Positions 13,535-24,224 of a stretch of 64,000 nt of DNA are shown here, piece after piece. How positions within the stretch are numbered: the first letter of the stretch is position 1; each line of letters begins with the position of its first letter. The stretch comes from Tetradesmus obliquus. Its lineage: Eukaryota; Chlorophyta; Chlorophyceae; Sphaeropleales; Scenedesmaceae. A program made the position numbers and the translations under genes. Location of the stretch: contig CP126191.1 of the NCBI GenBank assembly GCA_030272155.1, positions 766,501-830,500 of the forward strand, given 5' to 3'. The notes beneath the pieces were generated by a model. That model saw nothing but the letters and a program-made list of their open reading frames with translations, made no database searches and was not told the DNA's origin.

Positions 13535-14978
13535 AGACCACCAACAGGTTCTAAGCCTACAGCAGCAGCAGTCAGCAGCCAAGCCTGATGCTACTGCTGA
13601 GCAGCAGCAGCAGCAGCCAGAGGAGCAGCAGACCATGCAGCTGGACCAGCTGCTAGCTGAGCTGCAGTCACTAGCTGCTGATCCTGTGCCTGGGGTGAGG
13701 TGTGGTGTTGCAGCTGTAGCTGGTAGCTTGCTGGGTACTAGCGGCAATACAAATCGCAGCAGCATCAACAACCACAGCCACAGCAGCAGCAATCCTGCTG
13801 GTGGTGTTGGTATGGCTGCTGCCAGCAGTAGTGCGTGCGGCGGCAGTGCTGCTGCTGCAGGCGCCGGTGCTGGAGTAGGTGCTGTTGATGATGTCAGTAC
13901 TGAGGATACTGAGATCTTGGGAGAGGCTGACAAAGTGATGAACAGCAGCAGCAGCAGCAGCAGCAACGGCGGCAGCAGCGTGCTCAGCAGCAACTGCACA
14001 GACGCTGCGCCAAAGCACGGCAATGGCAGCGGTGTTGCGGGTGACGGCTGCATGAGTAGCAACATCAACGGGTCCGCCGCAGCAGCTGCAGCTGTTGCTG
14101 CACCCATTGCAACAGCACTCGCTGCGCAAGCAGCAGCAGAAGCTGCCGCGGCTGCCGCTGCCGCCGCCGGCGCTGCTGCTTCTGCTGCTGCTGCTGCTGC
14201 TGATAATGATGATGATGATGCAGGCACCTCGAGTTCATCCACGCCAGCTGCCAGCAATGGCAGCAGCAACACCAGCAGCATTGGCGGCAACAGCGTTGCC
14301 AAAGACAGCAACAGCGCAGCCGGATGTGAGGCGGCTGCTGCTTCTGCTGCTTCACTGGCTTCTCCAAGCAGTTCCCTTGAACAAGAAGCAGCTGCAGCCG
14401 GCCCTCCTGGTCCTGCAGGTGCAATTTGCAGCGACGCAGGCGCTGCATTGCAGCCAGTTGATGCTGCAGATGCAGCTGCAAGTGCAAGTGCACATGAGCA
14501 GGAAGCCGCGAGCTTGCAGGAAACTCCCAGCTTGCAGGAAACACCCAGCTTGCAGGAACAGCCTGCGGCGACCGTGGCAGCAGCAGACGAGCTGCCAGGC
14601 GCTGCTGTTGCTGATGCGGTTGCAGAGGCAGCATGTGCAGCAGATCAGGCCCCAGCTGGTGATTCTGGCGCAGCAGCAGCTGCCTGCAGCGCTGTAGCAG
14701 CAGCAAGCAAGGCAGCAAAAGCACATGCCGCTGAGCTGGACACAAATGGCGCAAGCTCTGACACTGCTGGTGTTGCAGCTGCCTCCTGCAGCCAGGAGGC
14801 TGACTCAGCAGCAGCAGCAGCAGCGGCTGCTGCTGCATCAGAAGCAGCAGCAGCTAATTTAGCTAAGGCCGCAGCTGCATCTGGCCTGTCAGAGGGGATT
14901 GCTTCTGTGCTGCAGCAGTGCCTGCTGCAGCTTCAGCAGGACCCCTGTGGCGCAGTGAAAGATCTTGCTGCTGTGTGA
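4566..14978 (+). CDS. HEAT-repeat protein, PP4 regulatory subunit 1-like, 14 exons
   Basis: Probable regulatory/scaffold subunit of protein phosphatase 4, built of HEAT repeats. Exons: 4566-4709, 5147-5227, 5488-5620, 5881-5975, 6249-6416, 6934-7044, 7205-7274, 7648-7981, 8503-8672, 9168-9982, 10409-10609, 11414-11525, 11907-12697, 13071-14978; all joins are in phase, giving about 1,710 residues. The acidic N-terminus (residues 30-48) followed by DPLSALEKYCRSDLPAQRL resembles the PPP4R1 start. HEAT-like helices follow, including LLKTLASDTHWNVRAEVP and GDWRARMAVAQHLPAVARVL. Exon 10 and the last two exons add long Gln, Ser and Ala tracts, making it much longer than animal PPP4R1 (about 950 residues). 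HEAT proteins resemble one another, so the PP4 assignment is inference; another PP2A-type scaffold is possible. At least seven exons have flanking partial copies. Confidence 0.75.
6580..6691 (+). repeat. Downstream partial copy of HEAT gene exon 5 with donor
   Basis: Repeats the last ~110 bases of the exon ending at 6416, with the same peptide (ASQKLVWAVQRLARLPQELA) and a donor-like GTGCGT after it. Only synonymous or near-silent differences are seen over most of its length. Confidence 0.9.
8225..8400 (+). repeat. Two upstream partial copies of HEAT gene exon 9 with acceptors
   Basis: At about 8226 and 8362 the sequence CTGCAG is followed by a copy of the exon start (EAADKLCxD), the first running into the shared LVKVPAL part and the second breaking off sooner. 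The full exon starts at 8503 after a third equivalent acceptor. Confidence 0.9.
8410..8481. repeat. 13-bp minisatellite, about 5-6 units
   Basis: The unit TACTGCTCTGTTG repeats head to tail just before the exon 9 acceptor; related degenerate units occur from about 8310. Confidence 0.9.
8873..8931 (+). repeat. Downstream partial copy of HEAT gene exon 9 with donor
   Basis: Repeats the end of the exon (PPLLALLASTAKPPVVIA) and ends in CAG followed by GTGCGA. The true exon end is at 8672. Confidence 0.9.
10273..10313 (+). repeat. Upstream partial copy of HEAT gene exon 11 with acceptor
   Basis: CTGCAG followed by 41 bases identical to the start of exon 11 (VARHVGGSHWPVLQ), then unrelated intron. 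The real exon starts at 10409. Confidence 0.9.
10670..10976 (+). repeat. Three downstream partial copies of HEAT gene exon 11
   Basis: Copies of different lengths end near 10713, 10876 and 10973, each carrying the exon end (VMLELLHGQL or a close variant). The longest, from about 10770, repeats about 107 bases including LLLGFPDLAAALGPGPTRAV. Two of the three are followed by GTGAGT; the first is followed by GCGAGT. Confidence 0.9.
11178..11355 (+). repeat. Two upstream partial copies of HEAT gene exon 12 with acceptors
   Basis: Starts at about 11182 and 11295, each an AG followed by the exon's first ~45 bases (ELLxPVLxxMLYD), then diverging, with (CTG)n tracts before the next acceptor. The real exon starts at 11414. 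A short downstream copy of its end (LPSLAIQPG) also occurs at about 11617-11641. Confidence 0.85.
12958..13005 (+). repeat. Upstream partial copy of HEAT gene exon 14 with acceptor
   Basis: The intron end TTGACCGCAG plus the first 36-37 exon bases (VDMVKESGGLQR) are repeated about 103 bp before the true exon start at 13071. Confidence 0.9.
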
Positions 14979-15941
14979 ACTATGGGCACTGCAGCTTTTG
15001 TGGAGACTGAACTACCTGCTTGCTATTTGGTGCTTGCTCTTTGGTCTTGCTATATGGTTGATGCATGCGGTTAGTCTTATGTTTACAGGTTCAGATTATG
15101 TGGCGGAAACAGGACCTACAGCTGGTTTTGTGTGAATGGCCCAGCTGTAGTGATGTTTTCAAATCAGGAGGTGCTGCAGTGCAGCGCTGTTCAGCCATGT
15201 TCGATGTGCTGTACGTCGACTGTGAGGGCGGTACCGCTCTTGCCACTGGTGAAAAGTGGGAATTTTGCCAGTTATTGCCGTGAACGTGTCAGTTTGTCAT
15301 GCCTTGAGTCACAGCGTAGTGAAGGTGTGGCAGGAGGCTTTATACAACGATAAGGGGCCCGCCGGGGTGGGGGATTGTGCATGACTGGGTTCTTGACAAG
15401 GACTGATGAGCATTTGATGTGGCTGCGTTTGGCACGTGAAGACGTGCATGTACGATATTTTGGCATGGTTAAGCGTAACTTGTGCATGTGTTGTGTTTGT
15501 TGTTTTCCGTCTGAAGCATGCCTGCCCCCGCTGGCACTGCTCAAATTTGTGCAGGCAGTTGCGGCAGTTGAGCTGAAGAGCTACAGCTGTTTTCAGCAGG
15601 CAGCCAATGTGTGCCTATGTTACGCACCGAAGGGTGCTTCATGCGCTTTCAGGTACATCGTGACCCGCCTATGCGTTGAAAGATAAAGGTACCGGGGAAA
15701 CTCATCTTCTGGATCCGTGTTACAGATACGATTTTTCATAGGGTTTTCCAAAGTGGACACATGCGCGCAGTACCATTTGATTCCGCTGCAAAATCACTCG
15801 TCTTCGCAGCATAATGCTCTTTAGAGACTGTCTGCAACACTTTGGCATTTGCCGCGCTTTCACTGCCCGGAAGTTGCTTCACGAACAAAACGACATTGGC
15901 TGAGCTGCGTCACTGCTAAAGCTGCTCATAGTTGGTTTCAG
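14979..15941. other. Gap between HEAT and armadillo genes
   Basis: No gene is supported here. It should hold the 3' end of the HEAT gene transcript and the promoter and first exon of the armadillo gene. An ATG at about 15518 with a Pro/Ala-rich start is a possible first exon, but I could not join it in phase. Confidence 0.4.
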
Positions 15942-18459
15942 CTTACCAGCAACTGTTTGGAAGCTTTGCACGGAGTGCAGTGACAGGCGTCGGTGTCATA
16001 GGTTCCCCAGCAGCAGGGAGTGCATCGGCCGGCCACCGCACCCCTTGCGACATGCCAACGCCAGAGGATGAATCCGATGCCAAAGCTGTGGCTCGACAGC
16101 CATCTCCCAGTGAGCTTGCAGCGCAGCGGATTTTGGTGCTGCTGCAATCTGCACATGAGGAGAACCAAGTCACAGCAGCACATGAGGTACGCACTCAGTA
16201 ACAGGCAGGTGATTGCTGGGTCATGCTATTGAACTCGCCGGCACAACAGATTGCAGCATCTTATAACTGATAGCAACTTGTTGATAGCCTGCAGGCATCT
16301 GTGACTGTACGTACTGCCAATGTGTCAGCACTGTGCTGGCACTGCATGTACAGCAAGAGCACCACATGACGTGCCACAGCACCACAGCAGTAGGCAGACA
16401 CATCGTTGTGCCCAACAGTTTGCTCAGTGACTGGAAAGTACCTTCACATTGCAGTTGCTGTTGCCTGCTTGTACAGTTTCAGCAGCTGGCCAAGGCAGAT
16501 GTTGCAGTCGCCCTGGCTGCTGATGTGCTGCACCACTTCGTGGCAATGCTAAGGACAGAGCAGATGTAAGAATTGCAGCGAAGGCCAGATCCTGCATGGC
16601 CGAAAGATGATGCTACTGTGTGTTGCCAGCTGCACTTGACGCAACATGCTCAAGCTTGTGCAGGCGCTGCACTGCAACATGACAGGCAGCACTGCAGACC
16701 TGTCCTGCAAGCAAGTGTGGCAGTGGTTGCATGCATGCGATTGAGGGAATGAGGCAGCATGGATGCATGGTCAAACACCAGCCTGGTCAACGCTGCCTGC
16801 GCATGTCCTGCAACCCTGCAGGCCGCTGCAAGCCGCAGCTGCAGCTGCCCTGGCAGGCCTGTGCACCTATTGCAGCGGCAGGGATGCTGCACGCTTGAGT
16901 GGCGCCCTGCAGCAGCTGGTGCATGTGGTGCAGGAGCAGCAGAAGGACCCGGGCTGCAGTGCTGCTGAGCACGCTGCAAAGGCGCTGATGAACGCAGCAG
17001 CGTGTGATGCAGCAAAGGTGAGGCATATGGAAGGTGTCCTGCAAGCAGGTGGTTTACCATGCGATAGGGTGCATGCTTGGACAGTCGCTGCACTGCTGAC
17101 AATCCGCCAGCCTGTATGCTAGTGAATGCTTTTGCCATATACTGCTCACCATGGTAGTGCCAATGTCTCAGCCTGTAAAGAGGCATATGTCAATACAAGC
17201 TTCATGTAAAGCCAGAACTGAGTACTGTTCCGCCTGCCACATTTCCTGATTTCAGGCAACCATTCACAGGGCGGGCGGCGTCCCAAGCCTGATGCAGCTG
17301 CTGCGCTGTGGCAGCGACCTGGGCGTGCTGCCCTTTGCAGGAAAGCCCTGCCCTGCTGCTGTGTATGCAGTGGGCGCGCTGCTCAACATGGTGCTGGTGA
17401 AGCAGATACAGGCGACACTGGTCAAGGTGCGCAGCAGCACCCTGCACTGTGGACTCTCATGCCACAAAGCCCAAGCAGCACACAGGCATGCACGCCATTG
17501 GAACACAGGCTAGGCTAGAGTCATCAGGCACTTGCAGCATACACAGCACTTCAAGCAAAGCACATCCAAGAACCCCGCCCAGCCTGGCTTGCTGGGTATT
17601 TAAGATGGCTGCTGTGTCTCCGCCTGCTGTCAACCCTGAACAGCTGGATGGCATGGCGCTGCTAGAAGATGTAGCAGCACAGCACGGTGGCAATGTGCTA
17701 GGCGCCCGCGCACGCTCTGCAGTCAGCCTGCTGCAGTTGCAGCTGACCGCCAGCCACTTCCAGGCGCCAGAGGGTGTACAGAGCAAGGCAGATGCAGATG
17801 CACAAGTTGAGGCAGCAGCAGAGCTTGCGGGGGGCACAGCCAGCAGCAGCACACCATCACAGCCAGACACGCCGTTGGCAACGCCCAAGCAATGTGCAGC
17901 ACTGCCAGCAGCACCACCAGCGGCTGCTGCCACGCAGCCGCTGGCAGCAGCGTTTGGTGCATCGTTTGCAGCAGCATTTGCAGGGGCAGGCCTAGTGCCA
18001 GCAGACGAGCGTAGCTCAGCAGGTGGTGCAGGCATGCAGGCCCAGCAGGGCAGGAGCACGCAGCCTGAAGTGCTGGCAGTGACAGGTGGCAGCAGGATGG
18101 TGACGTTTGACATCCCCACAGCAGCAGCAACACCAGAGCAGCCAGCAGACACCTTCAGCCCTTTGAGTGGTGCAGCAGAAGCAGCAGCAGCAGCAGTCAA
18201 CGTCAGCCCCGACAAGATCAAGCAGAGCAACAGCAGGGGTCCAGTGCCAGCAGCAGCAAAGAAGCCAGCAGCCCCACCGACAGCACCACACAGCGAAGCT
18301 GGTGCAAAGGCACGCGCACAGCGGGCAGTGGGCAAGGCAGCTGGTGTTGGCCCCAAGGGTCTGGCAGCAAGCAAGGCTGACCACGAGCCGGCAGCGCAGC
18401 AGCCAGGCAAGACAACAGGCGCAAGTGTGACTGTGGGCCGCGTGTGCTTTCCCGCATGA
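15942..18459 (+). CDS. Armadillo-repeat protein, 5' end unresolved
   Basis: Exons: 15942-16186, about 16477-16565, 16822-17017, 17256-17426, and a last exon from about 17605 to the stop at 18459; internal joins are in phase. The middle is a set of armadillo/HEAT-like helices, best seen in ATIHRAGGVPSLMQLLRCG followed by AAVYAVGALLNMVL, the usual ARM repeat pattern with Gly-Gly-Val-Pro before helix 3. The C-terminal ~250 residues are Ala/Gln/Pro/Ser-rich low complexity with KPAAPPTAPH-like stretches and no clear domain. The incoming exon needs two bases from an unseen upstream exon, so the start codon is missing. ARM proteins serve as binding scaffolds; the partner cannot be told. A TGTAA polyadenylation-like motif, typical of green algae, lies about 40 bases past the stop. 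Confidence 0.65.
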
Positions 18460-18821
18460 CTCCAGCCAGCCATTGTGAAGCAGCATCGAATGTGTATGCT
18501 GTAAATCAGGCTGTTTTTTTTCGTAAATGTTGGTGATCAGCACCCATTTGCCTGGAGAGAGCGGGCATGGCGCATGCCCCGGGGGTGTTTGTGACCTGTT
18601 ATGACTTGTAACCCACTCCTGCAACTCTTTGCCACCTGAAAATAACTGCCCACACAATCAAGCATGCGTGTGTTCATTGCATACAGAAAGCTTGCAGCAA
18701 CTGTAGCTGATGAGCCTTATGTGCCCAACCACCATCTGTGTCTGCACAGCTGCTAACCTCTCAACGGCTTCAACACTGCATGAGCACAGCAGAGCAGGCA
18801 CAGTCAGGCTGAAGCGCTACA
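18460..18821. promoter_or_regulatory. Spacer: 3' end of ARM gene and promoter side of dihydropyrimidinase
   Basis: Contains the TGTAA-type signal at about 18500 and otherwise no recognised motif. The two plus-strand genes are only about 360 bp apart, stop to ATG. Confidence 0.35.
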
Positions 18822-21196
18822 ATGGACAAATGTAGTCTGTTTATGACGATTCTTGTGCTTCTGGGTAGTCGGAACGCCTGCTGCGTAACAGCCACGGTCA
18901 TTCTAATCAAGGCAAGTGCACGTTTGGTGTCTATCGCTGTGCCGCGAACAACAGTTTCTGATGCTGTTTGGTTTGGTCAACCAATGTTGTTTGTCGGTTT
19001 TCCACGATTGCAAGCCTGTAAGCTGCGGGTTTTCGGAGGTCTCACTTGACAAACCCCAGTTCAGTCTGATGCACGTGGATCAATCGTCGTCACCATTGTC
19101 TGCTCGGTTAGCTGTTTTAGCCTCTAAGCAACTGAGAAAGGGACATGCAGTCACGTGAGCTGCTGCAGCAACGTGGTGCACCTTTGCTGCTGCTGCTGCT
19201 GCTGCTGCTGCTCTGCAGGGCGGAGAGGTGGTGAATCATGACTTGCAAATGAAAGCTGATGTGCTCATCAAGGATGGTCTAACAGCAGAAGTTGCACCAA
19301 ACATCAAGGTGACTCAGCAGCAGCACCGTATCGTCGCGTTGCAGAGCACAGTGTGTTGCTATCACAGTTGTGCTTGCAACATCCGCACATGAACACACTA
19401 AGGTGACTACGAGCAGCGCTGGTGGCAAGCCATTTCGAGGCTAGGGACCAAAAGAGAGAGCTATGCAACTGGGTTACTCAGGTCTTGAGCAAACAGCAGC
19501 TGGCGCATTGTAGCTGCATGAAGTTTCTCGCCTGCGGTTGCTGCAGCGCAAGGAGTGACATTGTTACAGCATGCTTGCACCCGCAGCAAGGTACAGAAGT
19601 AAGACGCAGTAAGCATAGGTAAAATAGCCTAATGCTTGCTTGCTTTTCACAAGCCGGGTGTATGCTTGCCCCACTGCAGGCGCCAGCAGGTGCCAAGTTG
19701 GTTGATGATTTGCCCTAACCATTTCTGCCCTCTGACCAGCCGGGGGTCTGTGTGCTACACTGCAGGCGCCAGCAGGTGCCAAGGTGATTGATGCATCTGG
19801 CAGCTACGTCATGCCTGGGGGCATCGACCCGCACACACACCTGGCCATGCCATTCATGGGCCAGGTGGCATGCGACGACTTCTACAGGTGAGAGCGCAAC
19901 TCAAACAGCATTCATAAGTTGTAATCTACACTCCAGCAAAATGACTGATTTGTGTGCGCTGCCACAGTGCTGGGAATCCACTGACTGATGGTTGCTACTG
20001 CATCCTCCGGCGCATAACGCAGCAGCAATGTGCACCCCAGAAAACACCTTGTCACTGCCGCACAGTGCCATATGTACGTCTGAAGGCTTGCATTTCAATC
20101 AACTGGATACAGTCATGGCTTTCCATCCTATTTCCTCACCTGTTGCAGCGGCCAGGCGGCGACACTGGCAGGCGGCACCACCATGCATTCTCACTGCTAT
20201 GCAGCCCTTGTAGACACTCGCTTTATGTCAGCCTTGTTTCATTTGAACCTAACAGATCCTATTTCCTCACCTGTTGCAGCGGTCAGGCGGCGGCACTGGC
20301 AGGCGGCACCACCATGCGCTTACATTGCTATGCAGCCCTTGTATCACGTTGGGCTTTCATGATTCTTATCAATAATCAATCTGCATCCTTTCTTGATGCA
20401 GCGGCCAGGCAGCGGCACTGGCAGGCGGCACCACCATGCACATCGACTTTGCGCTGCCGGTAAACCACAACCTGCTGGCAGGGTTCAAGGAGTGGCAGGC
20501 TAAAGCGCAGCTAGCATGTGCTGATTTTGGCTTTCACATGGCAGTCACAAAGTGGAATTCTCAAGTAGCTGAAGACATGGGCAAGTTGGTGCAGCAGGGC
20601 ATCAACTCCTTCAAGTTCTTCATGGCGTACAAGGTGAGGGCTGTTTTGCTACCCCTAGGGTTTTGCTCGCCCTGCGGTGGCAGATTTGGGCGGACTTGAG
20701 CAGGTAAGTGTGTAGGGGATGGGCGCGTTAACAGCTGTGTGTGCAGCAAGCTTACAGAACTGCAAGCTCAGGCCAGCAGACAGAGTTTGTGAACTAGCCA
20801 GCACTTTGTGCACGAAAAGGGATGGCCAGGTTGCTGAGGACATGGGCAAGTTGGTGCAGCAGGGCATCAACTCCTTCAAGTTCTTCATGGCGTACAAGGT
20901 GGGGGCTGTTTTGCTAGGGTTTGCTTGTCCTGCGGCGGCAGGTTTTGGCGGATGTGAGCAGCTAAGGGTTGTCGTGCTGGACAGGGTGACCAGCTGTGTT
21001 TTCATCAGGCTCACACAGCTGTGAGATCAGCAAAGCAGTCAGAGTTGTCGAGTGACCAGACATTCCGCGCATGCAAGGTTGGCACACAGGCTGTGGCTAA
21101 GTTGTCTGTGACGATCACTTCTACTGGACATTTGGCGAGCTCTGCAGCAGCTTAGAACCCTGGCTCAGCACAGCAAGTGTGACTGAGGATTTGCCA

Positions 21197-21237
<41 letters not shown>

Positions 21238-21352
21238 CCGTCCTGCAACAGGGTGCGCTGATGGTGAATGACGAGGAGCTGCTGCAGGGCTTCGTGCGCT
21301 GCAGGCAGCTGGGAGCACTGCCCCAGGTGAGCACTGCTGCACAAAACACAGC

Positions 21353-21388
<36 letters not shown>

Positions 21389-23519
21389 ATGACAGCAGCA
21401 GTGGCTGCAGTGCGTTGTCATTGCATATACCAGCCGTTGCTGGCTGAACACCGCAAGTGCTGGGCCTGTCTGTTCAACTTCTGTTCAACGTGAGGTCATA
21501 CTTCCTGCACTCGCCAGCATATCCTTTCATTGCGCTTGCAATTGCTGCAGGTGCATGCAGAGAACGGTGAGGCAGTTGCGCTGGGGCAGCAGCTGGTCTT
21601 TGAGGCAGGCATCACAGGCCCTGAGGGCCACGCCTTGTCACGGCCAGCTGTGCTGGAGGGAGAGGCCACTGGGCGGGCCATTCGGCTGGCAAGCTTTGTG
21701 GGGGTGCCATTGTATGTGGTTCATGTGATGAGCATCGATGCGATGGAGGAGGTGGGTGGGGCTGGGGTGGTGGGCTGGCTGCAGCGATTGTGTAAGGTTG
21801 TAGTTGGAAATGGAGCCAGGGTAAGGGACCTAGGAAGTGGCCGTTGCAGTTGAGAGCCTGTGCAGGTCTATCAGCGCTACAGCTGAGTTGCATGGCAGTT
21901 GATCGGCGGCCGAACATCACACATATGCTGTCCGACAGCGGACAGCGCCGAGGTAGTGAATTGTGCTTCAACACCCTCTGCATCCACCGCACAAAACAAA
22001 TCAATTTACCCCATTACTGCCGCAGGTTGCGCGCGCCCGCAAAGCAGGCCTGCCCATTATCGGCAAGCCTGTGGCTTCGGGCCTCGCCTTGGACGAGTCT
22101 GCCATGTGGGACGCAAACTGTGTGATCAGCAGCCTTGCCCATGCTGCAACAACCTGCGCTGAGGCAGTGCGGCTGCGCTGCAACAACCTGCCTGCGGCCT
22201 CAGGCTTTCAACAACCTGCTGCCCCCCCACTGCACAGTCAACAATCACAACTCCCTGTTCCCTGACTCACGAATCCTGCAGGTTGCGCGGGCCCGCAAAG
22301 CAGGCCTGCCCATTGTCGGCGAGCCTGTGGCTTCAGGCCTCGCCCTAGACGAGTCTGCCATGTGGGACGCAAACTTTACAAAAGCAGCGGCAGCAGTCAT
22401 GAGCCCGCCCATCCGCAGCAAGCAGCATGGTGTTGCGCTCAAGAAGGCGCTTGCAGGAGGCCTGCTACAGCTTGTGGCGACAGACCATGCGGTGTTCAAC
22501 AGCAGCCAGAAGGCTGTGGGGCGGGGAGATTTCAGGGTGATACCGAATGGGGTGAATGGCCTTGAGGAGCGCATGCACGTGGTGTGGCAAGAGATGGTCG
22601 TGTCAGGTGAGGAAAAGGAACATTTGCAGGATGTTAGCAGGATGCTGTTTGCAACTTTGTACTGCGTGTTTGCCGTGGAGGAGCGCATGCACGTGGTGTG
22701 GCAGCAGATGGTGGTGTCAGGTGAGGGCGGCAGCTTGCAGGATGTCAGCAGGGATCATGTGTGCAACCATCGACTGTGTGCTCTTGAGCTTTGCATGCAA
22801 GCGGTGTATCACAAAGTGACCGCTGCATGCCTGCGATGTGGTAGGACGTGTGGCCAGGTGACGATGCCGCTGCTGCCCATGCTGCTGCTGCAGGCCTCAT
22901 AACGCCCCGCGACTTCGTGCGCATCACCAGCACAGCAGCAGCGCAGATCTTCAATGTATACCCCCGCAAGGGCCGCATTGCGCCTGGCTCTGATGCTGAC
23001 GTCATCGTGCTGGATCCAAGAGTGAAGCACACCATCAGCGCGGCAACACACCATTCACGCATTGACACAAATGTATATGAAGGTACGAGGCGTGCAGCTG
23101 CTGGGATAGTGTAGCTGCTGGGGTAGTGTACTGGGATAGCCTGCTGCAGTGCATGCTTGGTGATGCCACAGCACCTCGCACATGTTCATCCTCGCAAGGG
23201 CCGCATGGCTCCTGGCTTTGATGCTTACGCCACTGTTGCTGCTGCTGCTGCTGTTGCAGGCAAGCAGATCCAAGGCAAAGTGACAGTCACCATCAGCAGG
23301 GGCAGGCTGGTGTGGTTTGATAGCAAGCTGAATGTAGAGCCTGGCAGTGGCCGCTTCATCCCGCTGCCAACACACGGACCTTTGTTTGATGGCATAGACA
23401 AGGCCGGCGCAGATACTGCTGCTCGGCTGGTGAAGGCGTTTGCAGCAGAGAATGGGGCCACGCCAGTTGTGCGGGAGGATGCTGGGGGCAGTGGCAAGGC
23501 AAGCAAAGATGAGTTGTGA
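18822..23519 (+). CDS. PYD2: Dihydropyrimidinase with C-terminal KDEL, 9 exons
   Basis: Opens the ring of dihydrouracil and dihydrothymine in reductive pyrimidine breakdown. Exons: 18822-18911, 19219-19308, 19766-19887, 20402-20633, 21252-21326, 21551-21751, 22282-22606, 22894-23082, 23260-23519; all in phase, about 527 residues. Zinc-site residues of the family are present: PHTH, the lysine of NSFKFFMAYK that is carbamylated, His in QVHAEN, His in VHVMS and Asp in TDHAVF. GITGPEGH and YPRKGRIAPGSDAD are typical. Intron 1 appears to be GC-AG (AAG|GCAAGT). The protein ends SKDEL, an ER-retrieval signal, and the N-terminal 30 residues contain a hydrophobic run (MTILVLL), though no convincing signal peptide is proven. 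Arabidopsis PYD2 is reported in the secretory system, which fits. Exons 3, 4, 7 and probably 8 have flanking partial copies. Confidence 0.93.
19672..19705 (+). repeat. Upstream partial copy of dihydropyrimidinase exon 3 with acceptor
   Basis: CACTGCAG and the first ~22 bases of exon 3 (APAGAK) occur about 90 bp before the true acceptor at 19765. Confidence 0.8.
20140..20330 (+). repeat. Two upstream partial copies of dihydropyrimidinase exon 4
   Basis: At about 20150 and 20281, intron end plus exon start (GQAAALAGGTTM) are repeated with flanking sequence, spaced about 130 and 120 bp, before the real exon at 20402. Intron sequence TTTCCTCACCTGTTGCAG is shared by the two copies. Confidence 0.9.
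20815..20960 (+). repeat. Downstream partial copy of dihydropyrimidinase exon 4 with donor
   Basis: Repeats the exon end (VAEDMGKLVQQGINSFKFFM) followed by AAG|GTGGGG, and shares the next ~50 intron bases with the true junction at 20633, so the copied unit clearly spans the exon-intron border. It includes the catalytic lysine codon. Confidence 0.92.
22027..22120 (+). repeat. Upstream partial copy of dihydropyrimidinase exon 7 with acceptor
   Basis: Ninety-odd bases after CGCAG encode ARARKAGLPIIGKPVASG, matching the real exon starting at 22282 with a few substitutions. The copy then diverges. Confidence 0.92.
22674..22725 (+). repeat. Downstream partial copy of dihydropyrimidinase exon 7 with donor
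   Basis: Repeats EERMHVVWQxMVVSG with the donor GTGAGG. A weaker, diverged copy of part of exon 8 (PRKGRMAPGFDA) lies at about 23190-23230. Confidence 0.88.
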
Positions 23520-24224
23520 TCTGCTTGTGACTAGTCTGATGCCAACCTGGCTGTACATGTAGGGTGCACGTGATATGGTATGGCTTGCAGAAAGGAACTC
23601 CATGTATTTGGCGGTGAGGCAGGCATCGCAGCTGCATCAGTAAGCTTGTACAAGCATGTGTGTTGACAGCCTGAGGCGGGGCAGCCGCTGTTACGCTGGA
23701 CAGGACTTAGTTCGTGTCACATCGCCAGTGCCCAGGAAATACTGTTTATCTGAGGTCCCTGTGCGGCCACAACTGTCCATCCTGCTATGCTGTGTCGTGT
23801 CTTATCTGTACTGCAGCGGCACTGCACGCTTGTACTGCTGCATTCTGCATGTCCGGTGCTGGCTTATAGGCTGGCTATCAACTTGTCAACAACATAACCG
23901 TTTGATGATCAAATGATTTACTGCTCGTGGAGTTCTCATGCATCAAAGGGTCTGCACATGCACATGCAAGAACTCACTGTGCAACGCACTGCGACACAAG
24001 GGACCCGCTGCGGGTTGACGGGGTTCACGATCCGGGATCGACATCCATTTCGAGTTATGTGGTAATACAGTTGTTGCACCCAAGGCGGTGCTGGGGAACG
24101 ATGTTCAGGCAGTGACCCCGCGTGACACACGTAGGCTGGTCCGTTCCATCGCTGCAATCGCCTCAAGCACCTCACCAACATCTCAATTGCTGAATATGAA
24201 TAATAAAATTACATAATTTTCAAC
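23520..24224. other. Intergenic stretch
   Basis: No gene, repeat or motif recognised. The only open frames are short and lack family features. Confidence 0.4.

Noticed and set aside
13292..14838. Long minus-strand ORFs opposite the HEAT gene's last exon
   Set aside because: Poly-Leu/Cys/Ala readings of the antisense of CAG tracts; no motifs, while the plus frame joins in phase to the upstream exons.
17457..18473. A 338-residue minus-strand ORF opposite the armadillo gene's last exon
   Set aside because: Low-complexity antisense text; the plus frame continues from ARM exons in phase.
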